Shown here: positions 1 to 15,289 of the stretch, piece after piece
Layout: every line of letters begins with the position of its first letter
Position numbering within the stretch: the first letter of the stretch is position 1
Assembly: GCA_028023455.1 (NCBI GenBank)
Contig: JAQFVV010006336.1
Span: 1,812,224 to 1,876,223 of the forward strand
Length of the DNA: 64,000 nt
Direction: 5' to 3'
Origin: Epiperipatus broadwayi
Taxonomy: Eukaryota > Onychophora > Udeonychophora > Euonychophora > Peripatidae
Translations under genes and position numbers: made by a program
The notes under the pieces: generated by a model
Database searches by the model: none
The model's input: the letters and a program-made list of their open reading frames with translations, nothing else
Told to the model about the DNA's origin: nothing

Positions 1-1127
1 ATAATCATAGCTGAAGATAGAAAAATAACTTGCTTCACCAGTGTTAAAGCTTAGCTTATTTTTAACTAATAGATTTGTCAAGATTCCTTCTTATCATGAT
101 CATATTAAGCATTCATCACTATAGACCAATGAATATATAAATAGGTAAAATATACCCAATATCACAAACAGGTCTTTAGGTGATGATGCTCAGTGAATTA
201 AATTGCTCTCATAATGGAAGGGGATTGGACTATAAATAGGAAGGTCATTTGGAGATAAAGTCAGATGACAACAAATTCCTGTCAGAGTTATACAACAGTA
301 GGTGCATTGTTCATGACATGGCTAAATTAGGAAGGAGAGTTTATGTTATACCTGGAAACTTTTAGATATAAACCTGACATGAGCTATGCTGTCACAGTAC
401 ATCTAAATGTCAGGAAAACTGCCATGGAATAGCTGGAAGTGTTAGGTAAATCTAGAAGAACACATGTGTCCCTGTCTTCAATGTCAACTAGACATTATAT
501 CTTACCAATGAAATCAGATAAGGGTACAACAATTGTTTATATCATAAATATATTTGTATATTTGTTTTAATAAATAATATTAAATCATATTTATATGGAT
601 CTGCATGTATTACACTCATATATAAACACAATACCCACAAATAGTAACATATTTTTGCAAAATTATTATAGATAAACAGCTAAGTTAAAAGAAAAATTAC
701 ATAAGAAAGCTCTTATATAAGACAAAAACTGTCTGGCAGAATTTAATCAATATGTATCATTTTGTAATTTACCTTTAAGTATACTTTAATTGTCACTTGA
801 GCATAATCATAATATTAATAAATTTAAGTGATTAGCTATAAAAATTGGTGATTATTTCAGTGGAATCATGATTTTTATGTTGAAATTGAATATTTATTTA
901 AACATTATTGGCATGTTAAATTAATACTTGTTTTGAATAGGTAAGGTGATGTGACTAATTGATATTTGTATTATATTCACACTTCTGTTATTACTAAATA
1001 TTCAAAATAATAACAGATATCAAACATAGTCACAACAGTGACTATAATTCTTTTTGGAATTGTTTATTTAATATTTCATAAAAATCATTTGACACATAAT
1101 TGTGTATAATGTATATCATATTACTAT
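1..1127. other. AT-rich DNA, no gene seen
   Basis: I see no convincing coding frame, RNA gene or recognisable mobile element here. The sequence is AT-rich, with scattered stops in all frames and short poly(A)/poly(T) runs. Confidence 0.6.
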
Positions 1128-1392
1128 GTATGTACGTATGTACGTGTGTACGTGTGCACGTATGTACGTGTGTACGTGTGTACATATGTACGTGTGTACG
1201 TGTGTACGTATTTATGTGTATACATGAGTACGTGTGTACGTATGTACGTACGTGTGTACGTATGTATGTGTGTATGTGTGTATGTATGTATGTATGTGTG
1301 TATGTATGTATGTATGTATGTGTGTATGTATGCATGTGTGTATGTATGTGTGTATGTGTGTATGTATGTGCGCATGTGTGTACGTGTGTATG

Positions 1393-1451
<59 letters not shown>

Positions 1452-1452
1452 T
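1128..1452. repeat. Compound tetranucleotide microsatellite
   Basis: A variable TACG/TATG/TGTG-type array (about 1128-1392) passes directly into a pure (TATC)n array (about 1392-1452). Reading frames across it on both strands encode only periodic Tyr/Val/Cys/Met or His/Thr strings, so they are not genes. The first part is a mosaic of CG- and TG-containing units (TACG beside TATG), as expected if CpG units decay to TpG. Confidence 0.95.
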
Positions 1453-1699
1453 TGGGGTTTGTTTATTAATATATCTAATTATCCATCAATTTATTCATCC
1501 ATCATGCATCTATTCATCTATCTGTCTGCCTATATATATATATATATTTGGATATCTTTCTTCCTCTTTTTTTTTTTTTCATTTATTGGCATCTGTCTGA
1601 TGGTTTTAGACAGAAATATTTTCCTAATCTATATACACAATTTACCTCTTTCATTCCCCCAAAATAATTTACCATAAGTCTATAACATTTTTTTTCTAG

Positions 1700-4600
1700 T
1701 TAATCATTCGTGCGTGTTTATAAGAGTGTACATATATATTGTAATCTAATATTTATCATCATAAATAATTAATATAGTAAAAAAATTATTGACTTTCTTT
1801 TTTAGTTAAATAAAATAAATCCACCACTATTATTGTTCAGACAGAAGGTAATATAGTCAAAAATAAAATTTAAAAGTTTTTCATAGTACTACATAAGGGA
1901 ATACAGATTTATAGAAAGTATTTAAAGACGTCTTCTGAGTAGATTTTATTGATCAATGTGTGTGTGTCTGTGTTATTATTTTTTTTTTGTTTGAAAAGAT
2001 GCAGTTGAATTTTTTTATGTACAAACAGAAAAATACATACATAAAATTAATATTGTCGAAAAATATACAAACTAGAATACATTAAATCAAACATAATTAA
2101 GCAGAATAATTGGAATAGTTTTATAATTATATTACAATAATTCTACAGTTAAGATTTCATTTAGCTAAAATAGTATGCATGTAAATGTTTAAAACTTTAT
2201 TTAAAATTTATAAATATAAAAGTAATAAAGTCACATATTTTATATAGCATTACGATTTAGATAAAAGGTTTAAATTGTTTAAACCAAAGGATTATTAATC
2301 TTATAATCTACTGCATTTAAACTATGTGATAAATGCTAACTATAAGAATATTAGTCTAAAAGTATTCTGTAAAGGGTTAAAGTGTTCTGTTTGCATAAAA
2401 CTACAGTTCAACGTCAGTCGTATAATAATGATTTTATGATTCTGAATGCCATAATATGAGAATATGTTAAACACCATAAATTAATTAGCAGACATTCTTA
2501 AACAGATTAATGTTCTAACTATGCAATCCAGAATAGGATTACTAAATATGCTTTACTAAATCTCTTAAAATCATTAGATTGTATCACTACAAATTTAAAC
2601 CTGTGAAATTAATTGCTTTGTGCTTCTGATTTAATGTTAGTGCTTATGTTAAATTATTTACAGTAAATTATAAATGATAGAATCTTCTGCAAAATTGTAA
2701 ATATTTTCATAGGATTATTCATGAAAGTAGCATTATATATTTGAGAAATTATTTAATAAACTTTGTTTATAATTGTTGAATTATTTAGTTTATAGTTACT
2801 ATTAGTGTAGAAATTATAGGGGATTTGAACACAAATTTTCAAGCATCACTCTGAGTATCTGAAGAAAGATTATTCAAATATTAGGGTAGTAATAAATAAA
2901 TAATAAAGGTTGCATGATAATATTGATATATGAAAGTACAGGTTATAAACTTCAGTAACCCTATTCATGTTTAGTTAACTCTAGGTTTTACTACTCCTTA
3001 AATTAAGCCTCACATTAGTAGGTAGTTAAACTTCTTGTGTGGATAATTAAATCAATAAGGAATATTTTTCTTTATAGTGCCTATGATATCTATATAATTT
3101 GAAATACAATACTATGCAATTAAATACTCTTATAGTATTGTACTGGTTGTTTTTGTATGTTTATATAACAAGATCTATAATCTAAGCAAAAGTACCTCAG
3201 ATCCAATCATGCATGAGATACACATGTCAGGAGTACTTGTGAACCCTGCTCTGTTTGCCTGTTTTCCAGATCTACCAACATATGAACAACAATCCCACTG
3301 ACACCTAATTTATTTTTATCTTTTATGGTTGGAGACACAGCAGAGAAACAAAGAGACTCTATTTAGAAACTGACATTATGGTGAAGCCATTAGCATATTA
3401 ATAATCACACAAATTTGAATGTATTTAAAAGATCGTGACCTTTCACATTGTTTAACATATAAATACTAACAGGATCTTATCATCTAGTCACAGTCAACAT
3501 AGTTTGCATATTTAAATATAATAGTATTTGATAAATAAAAAACAATGATTTGCTACATCTGCTTGAATTATATATATATATTAACATGATTATAAACAAA
3601 ATGATTCTTTAATATTTATATAGTAATTCTCCAGTTATTTCTCACTAGCCTTCTTTTTACAGTTTATTAATATAAGAGAACTTTATTTTACATATTGGGA
3701 AATCATACATATATATTCATTAATGTGTTACTTTGATGCAGACAGATTGATTTGCCAATAATGGATTGATTATATAATGCGAAGATGACCCAGTAAGTGT
3801 TACAATATAACTACAAATCAGATTTTTTATCAACCCCCTAGTGATAAAGAGCAGCACTTGATCGACTTTAAATCATTAAATATAGTATGGTTTGATTATA
3901 CAATTACAAAAATGCTGTTGACTTTGATAAAATGAAAATAATTTACTGAAGCTTATACTGAGCCATAAACTATGAGGGAGAGTTCATTTTTTGAGATAGG
4001 TAAAATGTGTCACAAAATGGCATATGCACAAGAACACTAATAATCTAGAAAGAAATATGTTCGGTAAGATCACAACATTACAGCTAAAATATATTCATAG
4101 GCTTTTACTTAAACTAATAATTAATAATGGTGTGAGCATGATGATAATTTTATTTGTGATCCAGTCTATGGATTCAAAGAAATGATTTGTCCTTTTATTT
4201 TTAGAAATATAGACTGATTTTATTTTCACATCTTTAACAGAATCGGTTCATTTGGCAAGAGTAACTTGGTGGGAGATGCTATGAGCTGTCTATCCCAGAA
4301 TCATCCCATGCAGAGATTCCACACAAAGGGAAAATAGTCCCAATGATGAATCATGACCGTGTTCAAGGACCAGGATATAAAGAGATAGGGCTCAGTTTTC
4401 CAATGCACCTGGTGGGAATAAAGATACATTGAAGAAAGTGAGAAGGCCTATGCTGGCAATGCTTGGAATGATAATATAAAACTATAAATAACAATTATTT
4501 AAACTTAATATCTATATATTTTGGAATATCATGCATAATGATATGACTGAATCATTGAAGAGCATTATATAATTTAATTATATGGCAGAGAATCTAAATT

Positions 4601-7140
4601 GAATTGAGATCCCCTTTCCTTATTTATTATTTATCATAGTAACTTCCCACAAATGTTAGAGAAAACTCATGATCATAAGTGCACATTAATAACTTAGAAG
4701 TTAATAAAATTCAGATATAAATAGTTGGTGGTGGTCACTAAGATTTAATTTATAGAATAAAATAATCATTTAATTTCATATGAATACATTCATGATTTTA
4801 AAATTAGCGCTATTAATTTTTCTAATTGATAAAATAAATTTCATAAAGTTATTTACTTGGAAGACAGATTTCTGCTCAGTCATTAGTAAAACATTGGAAA
4901 CATTATTAACAAAGTTTCTTCCAATCTGGCAAACATCCACAGTAAAAAGAAAAATAACAAAATATATTTTTAACTAGTGATTAATTAGCTTCACTATGAA
5001 AAAGAGGGGTTTAAGAAAAAGAAAGTGTGTTTGCAAGTTTGGAAGGTTGTCGGCATATTAAATCAATTCAAAATATAAAACATAATAATCCGTAAATAGT
5101 ACTAATAAAATACTGTTGCTGCTCCAAATAAAAAAGAATACCTTACTAGGCATAATGATAGGAGAAATATTATAATAAGATTTTTATAGAGAGCCAAGTA
5201 CAAATTTAAACAAAAAAGAAAACTACAAATATTATTAAAAATTAATTATTGATCTCAAGATCAGCTAAAAATAATTACATTTATAAATTCTTTATACATA
5301 ACAGTCAGACTAAGGTTTAAATTATTATAAGAAAGTTTATAGATTTTGAATTGTGGCATAGTTTGATTACCTTAGTTATTAACTGACAGTCTTCGACTGT
5401 TAGAGGTGTCCATAAGGTTTCCTGAGGTAATTCTGATGCATACTAGATCTAGTTACTTCTCTACTTTGCAAGGCAGGTAGCATTTCCATAATTTAATTTT
5501 CAAGCACAGGTCCTGGGTCGTATCTTTGCAGAAGATGGCATTAGAATGACTGGGAAATGTGGATTTTCCCTCTACTCAGTACACATTGAATTAAAATTTT
5601 GATCGGCATAGAGTAAGTTGGCCATTGCTTTTCAAATAAGTCACTGAGGTTTTTTGCTTTCAATTTTTGCCCTATTTATACTTTTTTATTAGTTTTGATG
5701 GAATGCTTTTACTTGCTTCAACCTGAGGTAATTTACATACCATTAACCTGAGTAATTGTAGACTGGATGACTGCTTTTGTTTTGTTAGTCAGAAAAACAA
5801 TGCAAACCAGCTGAGTATTTCTGGATGGATTGTTTTAAAACCGAATCTTAGGTTTTAAAACCAACTTTAAAATGGGTAAGTTTTCCATTAGTGATTGTTA
5901 TATTGTATTTATAAAATCATACCATTTTTTAAATTTGATTAATAGATTTTGGTATTAATTATTCTAATTACATTTAAGAATATTTGACAGGATTGTATCA
6001 ACCCTGCTGACTGCTATTATAGAAAAATAAAGAATATTCATCAATATTTTAAATATACAGTAAAACATATTAAATTGAAATAACTGTTAATTTATATATC
6101 ATCTCCCATCATCTATTATATATACATGTCATTTACGCACATATACAACTCTTGATTATATTAATAGTATTATTATTTATTTATGTGTGAGATATATATT
6201 GATACCCCATCAAAGTTTTTTTTTTTTAGAAAAAAAAATGTTAGTGTGATGAGTGCATTAATTTGTGTAGCAGATGGGATTTGAATTTGGTTTGGTGGTG
6301 GGAAGTTAGATGAAACTGTGAAGCACAATCTGACTCTCGGATTGACTACTTCAATATCAATAAAATAAATCATATTTGTGAGTCAAGATATATCATTAAT
6401 TAATTATTTAAACTTTAAATATAAGATAAAAAGAATAGCAAAATGTTTTAGTAAAATATATTATTGACATAATTAGTGAAGCTATGTATTTTGAATAGCG
6501 TTTAGAAGTACTAAGTAAATAATTTTTCTTGCTCCAAAAGTGTTAAGAAACTAGCCAGCTCTTATAGTATGAGGTTGATAATCTATTAATTATTATTGCA
6601 AAGATAATTAAAGACATTATAAAACATTATTATTCTCCTGCTGACTTAATATTGATTAACTTTCTCCAATAGTGTGTCTTATCTTTGCAACACTTTAGAA
6701 TTACACACATAATCATAACCCAAGATTAGCTTATTCATGTAGGATAATCAATAATATTTATTAATATTGTTTTCGAATTTTGTTAATAAAATGTTTATTA
6801 TTCAGTTATAATTTTATTTATAAACATATTACTTATAATAAAACCATTGTTATATTTAAATACATCTGTTATTATTGAAATCATCGTCTTTACATACTGT
6901 TGAAATAAAAAATTATACTTTCAAGCTATTAAATTACATATTCATTTATTAAATTTATATAAACCATTTTTATTACTATTGCTATTTGAAGTACAACTTA
7001 GTATGGTAGGGTGATGTACAATAAATTCCCTTTTAAATTCATTATATCTAAAACAATATAATAAACTTCAAATCTATACTTCTTTAGATTGATTTAGATA
7101 AAAACCCTGAGAATTAATTAATTGAAAATTATATTTAATT
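1700..7140. other. AT-rich desert, no gene seen
   Basis: About 5.4 kb without a supportable gene. Two less AT-rich islands (about 3185-3330 and 4235-4450) could be old repeat copies, but I cannot assign them and they contain no long frame. A 65-codon ATG frame at 4780-4977 has no recognisable domain and ordinary AT-driven composition. I treat it as chance. Confidence 0.55.
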
Positions 7141-7143
7141 TAG

Positions 7144-7435
<292 letters not shown>

Positions 7436-7439
7436 TTAA

Positions 7440-7915
7440 TTTGCTACCCTTATTTAAAAGGACATATTAATATGTATCAAAGTGATTCTTTACATAATAC
7501 ATATCACAAGAAAATATATGTAATTATGAATATATCAAAATTATTGCCCATATATCTATAAGGATTTCCTGAGAAATTTATTGTTCTTAAATAAATCTAT
7601 TATTAAACTCTGGAATAGCTATTATTATTTATTTTATGAAAAAAATAAAAATGCATTCATTTTATTTTACCTTTCATAAGTGCACAACCAATATCAAAAG
7701 CACTTCACATAAAATACATTCATCTTTTAGTCATCTTTTGCTTCTACCTGATTGCAACTTGAACTTTGGTTACAATATATATTACAAAATTTACTGGATG
7801 TAGTTTTAATCTAACTTAATAACATATAAATACTTTTTTATTTATGGAACTTTGTAATACTATATTTTTGAAACTATATAATTACATACACTATGAATAT
7901 AGCTCCTGTTAATTG

Positions 7916-7946
<31 letters not shown>

Positions 7947-10900
7947 CGCATATATGTAGGATATAAATTGAAAGATTATTAATTAAAGCAAATTTATAAA
8001 GACTGGTTTAAATAAAATAAATGAAATCTTTGAAATAGAGAAATAAATAATTGAACTATAAATGATTTGGACTTACAAATAATGAAAGTATCATAGATTT
8101 TTTTTTCTTTTTTCTTGAATGAAAGCTAGAAGAGAAACCAGAATATGCATGTGTCTGTCGATTTTCAAAAATTCTTAATAATATTGATTAAAAAATTATA
8201 TAGGTAGTATTTCATTCATATGAAATTTACTGCAAGTGATTAGTCTTAAAAATATCTATATCAATTCAAAATCGGCTATGAAAATACATAAACATTAGAA
8301 ACTAGTTTGAAACTGAAATAAGCTGATAACAAAGCGATCCAATTTTTCACAATATTTCTATCCATGTATTGGGGAAAAAATATATAAAATAAAAATATCA
8401 ATTAACGAAATGAGAATTTGTCAACTTAAAGTTTACAAACGACATATAAAGAAGATAAAGAAAAGCAATGATGATTTCTTGCTAAATTAGTTATTATTGA
8501 GTCTTTAAAAATTATAGGCAAAATTGTATAACATTATTAATTATTATATTCTTTTATTTTAGGTGAAATCTCAGAAAATTCTAATACTTAATGCATTCTA
8601 TCAAGGCAGTCATTGTTTTAACATTTACATTTTTATTTTTAAATTTTATTAATGGAGATATGAAATTTTAAATAATATATGTTTTATATGAAAACATTCT
8701 GGAAAATATGATTATTGTGCAAATTATGATTGCTATTTTCGGATAAGCAGTCTAATACAGGTAAAATTATTCATGGAAATATTTATAGTAAAGACAATAT
8801 TGCAAGTCTTGATATTAAAATGATACTTAATTGAATTATTTTAAATAATAAAATATTAAGGTGTAATTACAATTTATTACAATGAAAATGCAAATCTAAA
8901 AGTTTAGTTTCAAAGGATAGAAAAAAAATGTAATCAAAAGTAAAAAATGAAGAAAATAAAACAATTCAGATGCTAAATGAAAATAAGATTTCTCCAGAAC
9001 AGCTTAAAAATAATAAATTAAGATAATATTATCTCCACAAGTCAAGTGCACAAATATATCTAAGTTACAAAATAAAAGTGAGTTTAATAAACTTTTATTT
9101 TGAAATTCCAGATTAGTCTGGTAATATGATATTCCTCAAAACCATGCAGATCTGATAGATTTTATGCTTTGTAAGATTTAGGATTATTTATATTTTATTG
9201 TCATTTATATATAGAAATGTATAAATATATACCAAAATTTAAGTTTTATATTTATATATTTTTTAAAATGTAAGTATTTCAAGATCTTGTGCATAATAAT
9301 GCAATAAAGTTAAATTAGATCTCTAGTAGTTTGTACTTACCTCATTTATTTAAAATCACCACTATGTGCATTCTCAGATACAAGATCACATTGATATACA
9401 CCACTGATATATAGCAGACAAAACTGGCACATCTAAACATCTAGCACTAAAGAAAAACTGATATCAAAGATTTAAAAATTTTGGTAAAATGAAATAAAAA
9501 TGTTGCACCAAGCAAAGATCTCTGATTTCAACACTTTAACAACAGAGATTGGAAAATTTATCAATGATACATAAAAAAAATTGTACTTTTAAATAATAAA
9601 GTATGGAATAAATTCAACATCTAGAAATTTTGTGCTTTGTAGAGGCAAAACTATGTTAATTAGTAAATTGTGTAATAACCCCCAAACAACTGAAGATCTA
9701 ATCATATGAGAAAATGCTATCAAAAATAGATGAACGTTTTAGACCCACTCTATCTAAACATTTATCTAAATTATATTACATAGGTAAAAGTATAATTGCT
9801 TAAGATTTAACTCTTTAAAACTTGGAAAGACATGCACATATGAAAGGTTCTAGGAAAGTCATTGCTAGAGCAATTTCTATGGTGAACATTGAAGTTATGC
9901 TATTGTAACTACTCCTGAAAGTTTTAAAGAAAAGCTATTCCAAAGTCCTAGTGATTCAGAGAATTACAGATGATTTAATGGTTAGTAAAGACCATTAAGT
10001 TAAATTAAATAATTTTGATGTGACAGAGTAGGACATTTTGAAAAACAAATATGTTTAGAGAAGGAAATTTACCTGTATGAATACAAAAGTAATCTAAAGT
10101 GTGTTTGCAATAAGAGTATAAAAGTATAGCAATACAAAATTCTAAAACAAAGGATTAAAGATGCTATAATGATTAGAACAACTTAGTAATGATAGTTAAA
10201 CTGAACAATGATTCAGACATATCAATTATTTAAAAAAAAGAACTCAAGTAAGATACCAACCAAAATAGATCAAGTACCTGTATAAGAAAATTCAAACATT
10301 ATAGCTAAAGACAGAAGAAAAAAAATACAAGGAAATTATTAATGGTTACCCAAATAGTAATTTTCCTGGAGCAGGGAGGATTTTAATGTGAGTGCAATTT
10401 ATAAAAAAATATTATCAAGCAGAGAATAGTATAAAATCCTAAAAATACAAATTTCCTTAAAACCACAAATAGATTAAAACAAATTGCCATTTTGTTTAAT
10501 AATATTAGCCTAGTGAAAAATATTTTTTTGGTAGTTTTCTATTTGATAAAAGGAACCAAGTCAATGACTTGTAATTAAAGACATTCTATATGAGTTAAAA
10601 AGTGAACTAAAAATTATCAAAACTGATGAACAATGAAGTATTGACTCCCACAATAGTTAAGAATGGGCATTCCTGATTATATAAAATGAATAGAAAGTTA
10701 TAAAAATATGGATATGACTACTGCTTGACAATAAATAAAGTATTATAAATGGATAAACAATTCCAAAATTTAGGAAAAGTTTGGTTTAATTACAAAACTA
10801 AATTTGTGCTAAAATAAACATTGGGTTTTCTTTTTACTAAATACTATGAATGATAAGCCAGATATCACACTTACAGTAATGGGGTAAAATGCTCATATAA

Positions 10901-13205
10901 ATTCAGTAAGTTGCCTTTCAGAATTACAACCATGTGAAATATTTTTAAGAAAATATAGATACACTTTTAAAAGGACTACCTGGCTCTATTCCATATTTTA
11001 ACACTTCAAATCATATCCAATTTGAAACCCAAATTGAATCAATATATATTGAAAGTCTGCAGTTCATTAGATGATTTTAGTACAAAATCAAATTTAATAA
11101 AGTGTACATTAAAGACACAAACATTTAGTTCTAAGTTATGTAATAAACAAAAAAAAACAATAATGACCATCACTTGATGAAGTCATGACAAAAGAGAACA
11201 ATGATGCTGAAGGCATTAAAAGATTTATAGTCATTATTTTAAGAGGTAAAGCCAGTGTATCCAGACTTCTCTCACACAGAATGAAACTTTTCTGAAAAAC
11301 ATGATACTGCTCATATCAAACATCCTAAGAAAAACAAATGATTACATGATTTTTCAAAGATTGCTTGAAATTAAATAAGTTGTGGCATCTTCCAAAATAA
11401 ATAAAAAAATCACATTTTGTATGGTATGAAATTTAAGTTATGTAATAAATTATTTTTCTCTTTACTAATAAAAGTTTGTAATTATAAATATGTGACTTTT
11501 TTCACATGCGTTAGTGAAGCTATAATTATACTTAAAATAATGTGTGATAGGTCTGCTTAGTGCTTTCGAGATTTGATGTTCTAATCTCATACTCATAGCT
11601 TTGTGAATAAATACTGTTGATGTATTGTATACATATGCAAATGAGTTTAAATATTTAATTAGTCCATTGTTTAGAGAGAGCAAAGCATGCCTCTCTTCTA
11701 TTAATGGCACTGGGATCTTGAGCATACTATAAAAACCTCTATCAAATCATTTAAGCTTATGTATTGTGGACAGTTGCTATATTCTTTTGACCTATAAATA
11801 CAAATTATAAAAAATAATGATATTGCAGATGCATTATTACAGCTTCCTAACAAAGATGAAAATTATTAGTGTTTATTGATATAAATATGTAGGTGTAATG
11901 GGGGCTCAGAGTGCTATCAGTAAGATGAATTACTGACTAGAAGAAAGAAGATGGTGAATATAACCACTTAAAAATTGGCATGATCAGGTGGGCTAAATTA
12001 TTACTTAAAACTATACAAGTACTGTAGATACACACAAGCAGCTACTAGTCATGAATGGAAACACAATTGATCATACTAGAAATGGAAGTGGAAAAAATTA
12101 ATAAATTGATTCACAGCTGACATAATAAGATAATGAGGACAAGAGCATTAGTTTATTTATATATATCTGATGCCTTGTATCTAAACACATTTGAACATAT
12201 CTATATACAAAGCGGTGATGACAGAAAAAATAAAGTCCAAAGCCTAAAGTGTGTACAGTCTGGCCTAAAGCTACCTGATTCTGAAGAGAATATACCTAGA
12301 TCATGCATAATTATTCAGAGGAAAATTTCTTTCTTTGTTAAGAAGAATGCTTATTCAAAATGGGTAAACTGACACCTGGTTAAAAAGAACAGTATAGATG
12401 AAACAATAAAGGTTTTATGAAATATTTTATGATTCACATGACTTTGGAAAGTTGTTTCAGACAATACTGCTGAAAAATGAGGCATATCTAAAAGACTTAC
12501 CAAAAAAGTAATATAGCAGCTAAAGGGAGCAGTAAAAGATTATGCAATTCATCTCTGTAAAGCATTGCACTCAGCACTATCCATGCAAGATAATGGGCAC
12601 AACTAATCCTGAAATTAATACTTTTATTACCACAATTTAATGAAAGCTGATGAATTTACAAATTAAGAATACATTTTTTATAAAAGATAACATCTGAGAT
12701 AGGGACTGTCTAAATAGTATTTTGGCAAAGTTAAAATAATTAAGATATTATCAGGAAAAATATTAGTTAAGACAATCATGTCTGTTTTAAAATTACACTG
12801 CTATTTAATAATATTCAAGATAGAATGCCACTATGCCCTTGACAAGCCCCAATTCAAGTAGAATAAAAGCAATCTGAGAGGCCAAATACCAGATAAGTGA
12901 TCAGAGATACACTGAAACCAGTGACATGAAATAAACAAAATAGCATGATAGTCTGGAAATGCAAAAGTGTCAGAATCAGATGACAAATAAATAATTACAT
13001 GTTTAATTAATAGTATCAATGTAGAAATCTGGATTTCTGAAATGAAAGATTGGGTGCTATGAATTGAGATACAGAATAATACAGGTAAAATTATAGTAAA
13101 GACAATATTGCAAGCCACAACATTAAACTAATAATTGTATTTTTAAATCTTAAACAAAACGTCAATGACAACAATAGAACTGAGGCATAATTATAGCCAA
13201 TTACT
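7440..13205. other. AT-rich desert, no gene seen
   Basis: Nearly 5.8 kb with no supportable gene. Short (AT)n/(GT)n tracts occur at about 7917-7947. The stretch 9.4-13.1 kb is purine-rich on the plus strand and may hide a very old element, but no conserved motif could be read with confidence. Isolated frames of 79-95 codons (11465-11725 minus, 12133-12372 plus, 12831-13118 minus) match nothing I recognise. Confidence 0.5.
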
Positions 13206-13320
13206 TTGAGGAAGCCAGTAGCAGATACTGGTCTGGGGTTGGGGTTATTCTTCTGCAAAGCTTATTAAGAGCTTATTTGCAAGCTATATATAACATTTGT
13301 AATACAACCTTGTTAAATTA
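13206..13320 (+). repeat. Dispersed repeat, copy 1 (GAGGAAG...ACTGGTCTGGGG)
   Basis: This stretch is closely similar to 13583-13675. Both read GAGGAAG, then CAGTAGCAGA, then ACTGGTCTGGGGTTGGGG, then a TATTC block, AAGCTT-like text and a CTATATATAA end. Part of the same word order recurs at about 20808-20880, just behind a PLE reading-frame remnant, so this may be the non-coding end of a PLE family. The PLE assignment is inference; the repeat pair is directly visible. Confidence 0.7.
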
Positions 13321-13582
13321 GGTCATGTGACATATAACTTGATTTCTTTATAATTTTATTTTTTTCTATTAAGACTTTGGTAATATTACATTGCTAATGT
13401 TATTAACATATAGTGTATCTGAACTTGGTTCAGTACCATATGGCTATTTTAGTTAGATAGCTGGATTGAAAGACATATGAATGTCTGAAATTTTCAGATT
13501 TTCTACTTAATAGTTATCCATTAGATTACGTGCTGGGCTTGTCCTGGTATTTTAATCTAATGCTTGAATATCCTAGCATGTC

Positions 13583-13675
13583 ACTGAGGAAGTCAGTAGC
13601 AGAAACTGGTCTGGGGTTGGGGATATTCTGAAAAGCTTTTTAAGTGCTTATTTTTGAGCTCTATATATAAAAGAA
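13583..13675 (+). repeat. Dispersed repeat, copy 2, with CTGAGGA...GAAAC motif
   Basis: This is the second, direct-orientation copy of the 13206 repeat, about 375 bp downstream. It contains CTGAGGA at 13584-13590 followed by AGTCAGTAGCA, GAAAC and GGTC. That is the order of conserved hammerhead blocks (CUGANGA, stem II, GAAA, stem III, GUC). A proper stem II is not evident (a competing CAGT/ACTG hairpin is), so a functional ribozyme is unlikely in this copy. Confidence 0.6.
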
Positions 13676-13679
13676 TAAA

Positions 13680-15289
13680 GATTCAAATCTTTGTGTAACT
13701 AAATATAAAAGAAAAAATACTATTAAGTTTTGATTGGAAAGGCAGATGTAAAGATAACACTATTATATTCTCCAGAACAGTTAGTAAGTAATAAATTAAA
13801 GTCTTCTTACCATTCTAGAAGTAAAAATAGAATTACATACTGGTTGCTAAAAAAATAACTTTGATTCAATAAAATTGAAACTCCAGATTAATTTGGCCCA
13901 TAAGACAATCTGCAAACTTAGATAAGCTTTACAAATTGTATAAACTATTATTTTTTGCAAGCCTTAGAAACTATTTATATTTTATTAGTATGTATGTTTA
14001 GTGATAAAATAACTATCTAATCAAATATTTAATCTTCAGTTATATATTTATATACATTTTGAAATATAATTATTTCTATGTCATGTATGTGATAATCCCA
14101 CAAAGCATTTTAAAATTTCCATGACTTTTATCAAAAACTTATTTAAAATCAACACTTTTTTCATGGCCATATCACATGGTCAGATTTTTATACACTACTC
14201 ATACAGAGCAATGATAAGCCAAAATGTATTAATATTTTTAGTATGCAAGATTTATTTGAGTGAATTAGGGCAATTTATACCAAATAAATAGTGCATCAAA
14301 CAAGGCATTTATGCAGAAATAAGGCTTACAATCTTCATGTATTTCATATTATGGTACACATGATGTAAAATCACTATTGGGACTGCAGAGAATGGAACTA
14401 AAGAAAATCATAGAAAAAAATCAAACAAAGAGATAATCAAATAGCTCCAGATTATTTGGTAAATGCCACTTGGAGAAACTTCAAATGAAGAAGACAATCA
14501 CTAAATTTACAGAATTAAACTGCTAGAGAAGCAACTACATACATAAAAGTAAATTTCTTAAAGCTGTATGATTTACATCTGAAACCATAGTGTAACAAAA
14601 TTAACAATTTATATTATACTGTAATAGTATGTAATAGAAAAATGTACGTTTATATTGCATAATAAATTTTTTTTAATAAAAAAATCTAAAAAAAAAAACA
14701 TCTTAGGTAATTAGTTTATGTAAACCTTTATTTATAATATTTATAGATAAAAATATATATCTTATAAAATGTTTTATAGTTGGCAAAATTATTTACAGAG
14801 AATAAGTTCTAAAATAATTCACAAATGTCACATCATATGATGTTCTTCTAATTTTTTAAAGCCAAATTATTAGTAGTTTATTAATTTATGCCATTTTTTA
14901 ACTAAATGAATAAAAAAATTATTATAAATGTAAGTAAAGTGAATTATTTAATATATTCATGCTCTAATTCCAAGATGCTTGAGATTTGCCTATATAATTG
15001 CACATATGTATGAAGATAAGATGCTGTTTTTATCTTTTCAAAGTCTTTATATTATCTCATAGGTAGAGAGTTTATTTGTATGAAACATTACTAATTAAAT
15101 ATTACAATAGAATTATAAATTACAAATAAATAATATATTTACAGTAATAAGCACAACAAAAGTAAAAATTCTATATTAAAATTCATCTAGTGGGAGTAGG
15201 AATATATTTGAAGAATTAGGAAAAGAAGACCAATCTATCAATTCCTTAATTTATTTATAAAAGAACATAAATCAATCAATAAAAAGAAA
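13680..15289. other. AT-rich DNA, no gene seen
   Basis: No coding frame or element could be recognised. There are short A and T homopolymers and stops in all frames. Confidence 0.55.

Noticed and set aside
1042-1677. Several overlapping open frames of 83-166 codons on both strands
   Set aside because: They arise from tetranucleotide repeats and encode only periodic residues (Tyr/Val/Cys or His/Thr). Not genes.
9400-13120. Possible very old LTR-element coding region on the plus strand
   Set aside because: Purine-rich text and one weak knuckle-like string near 12845-12895, but no RT, integrase or protease motif could be read, so I do not annotate it.
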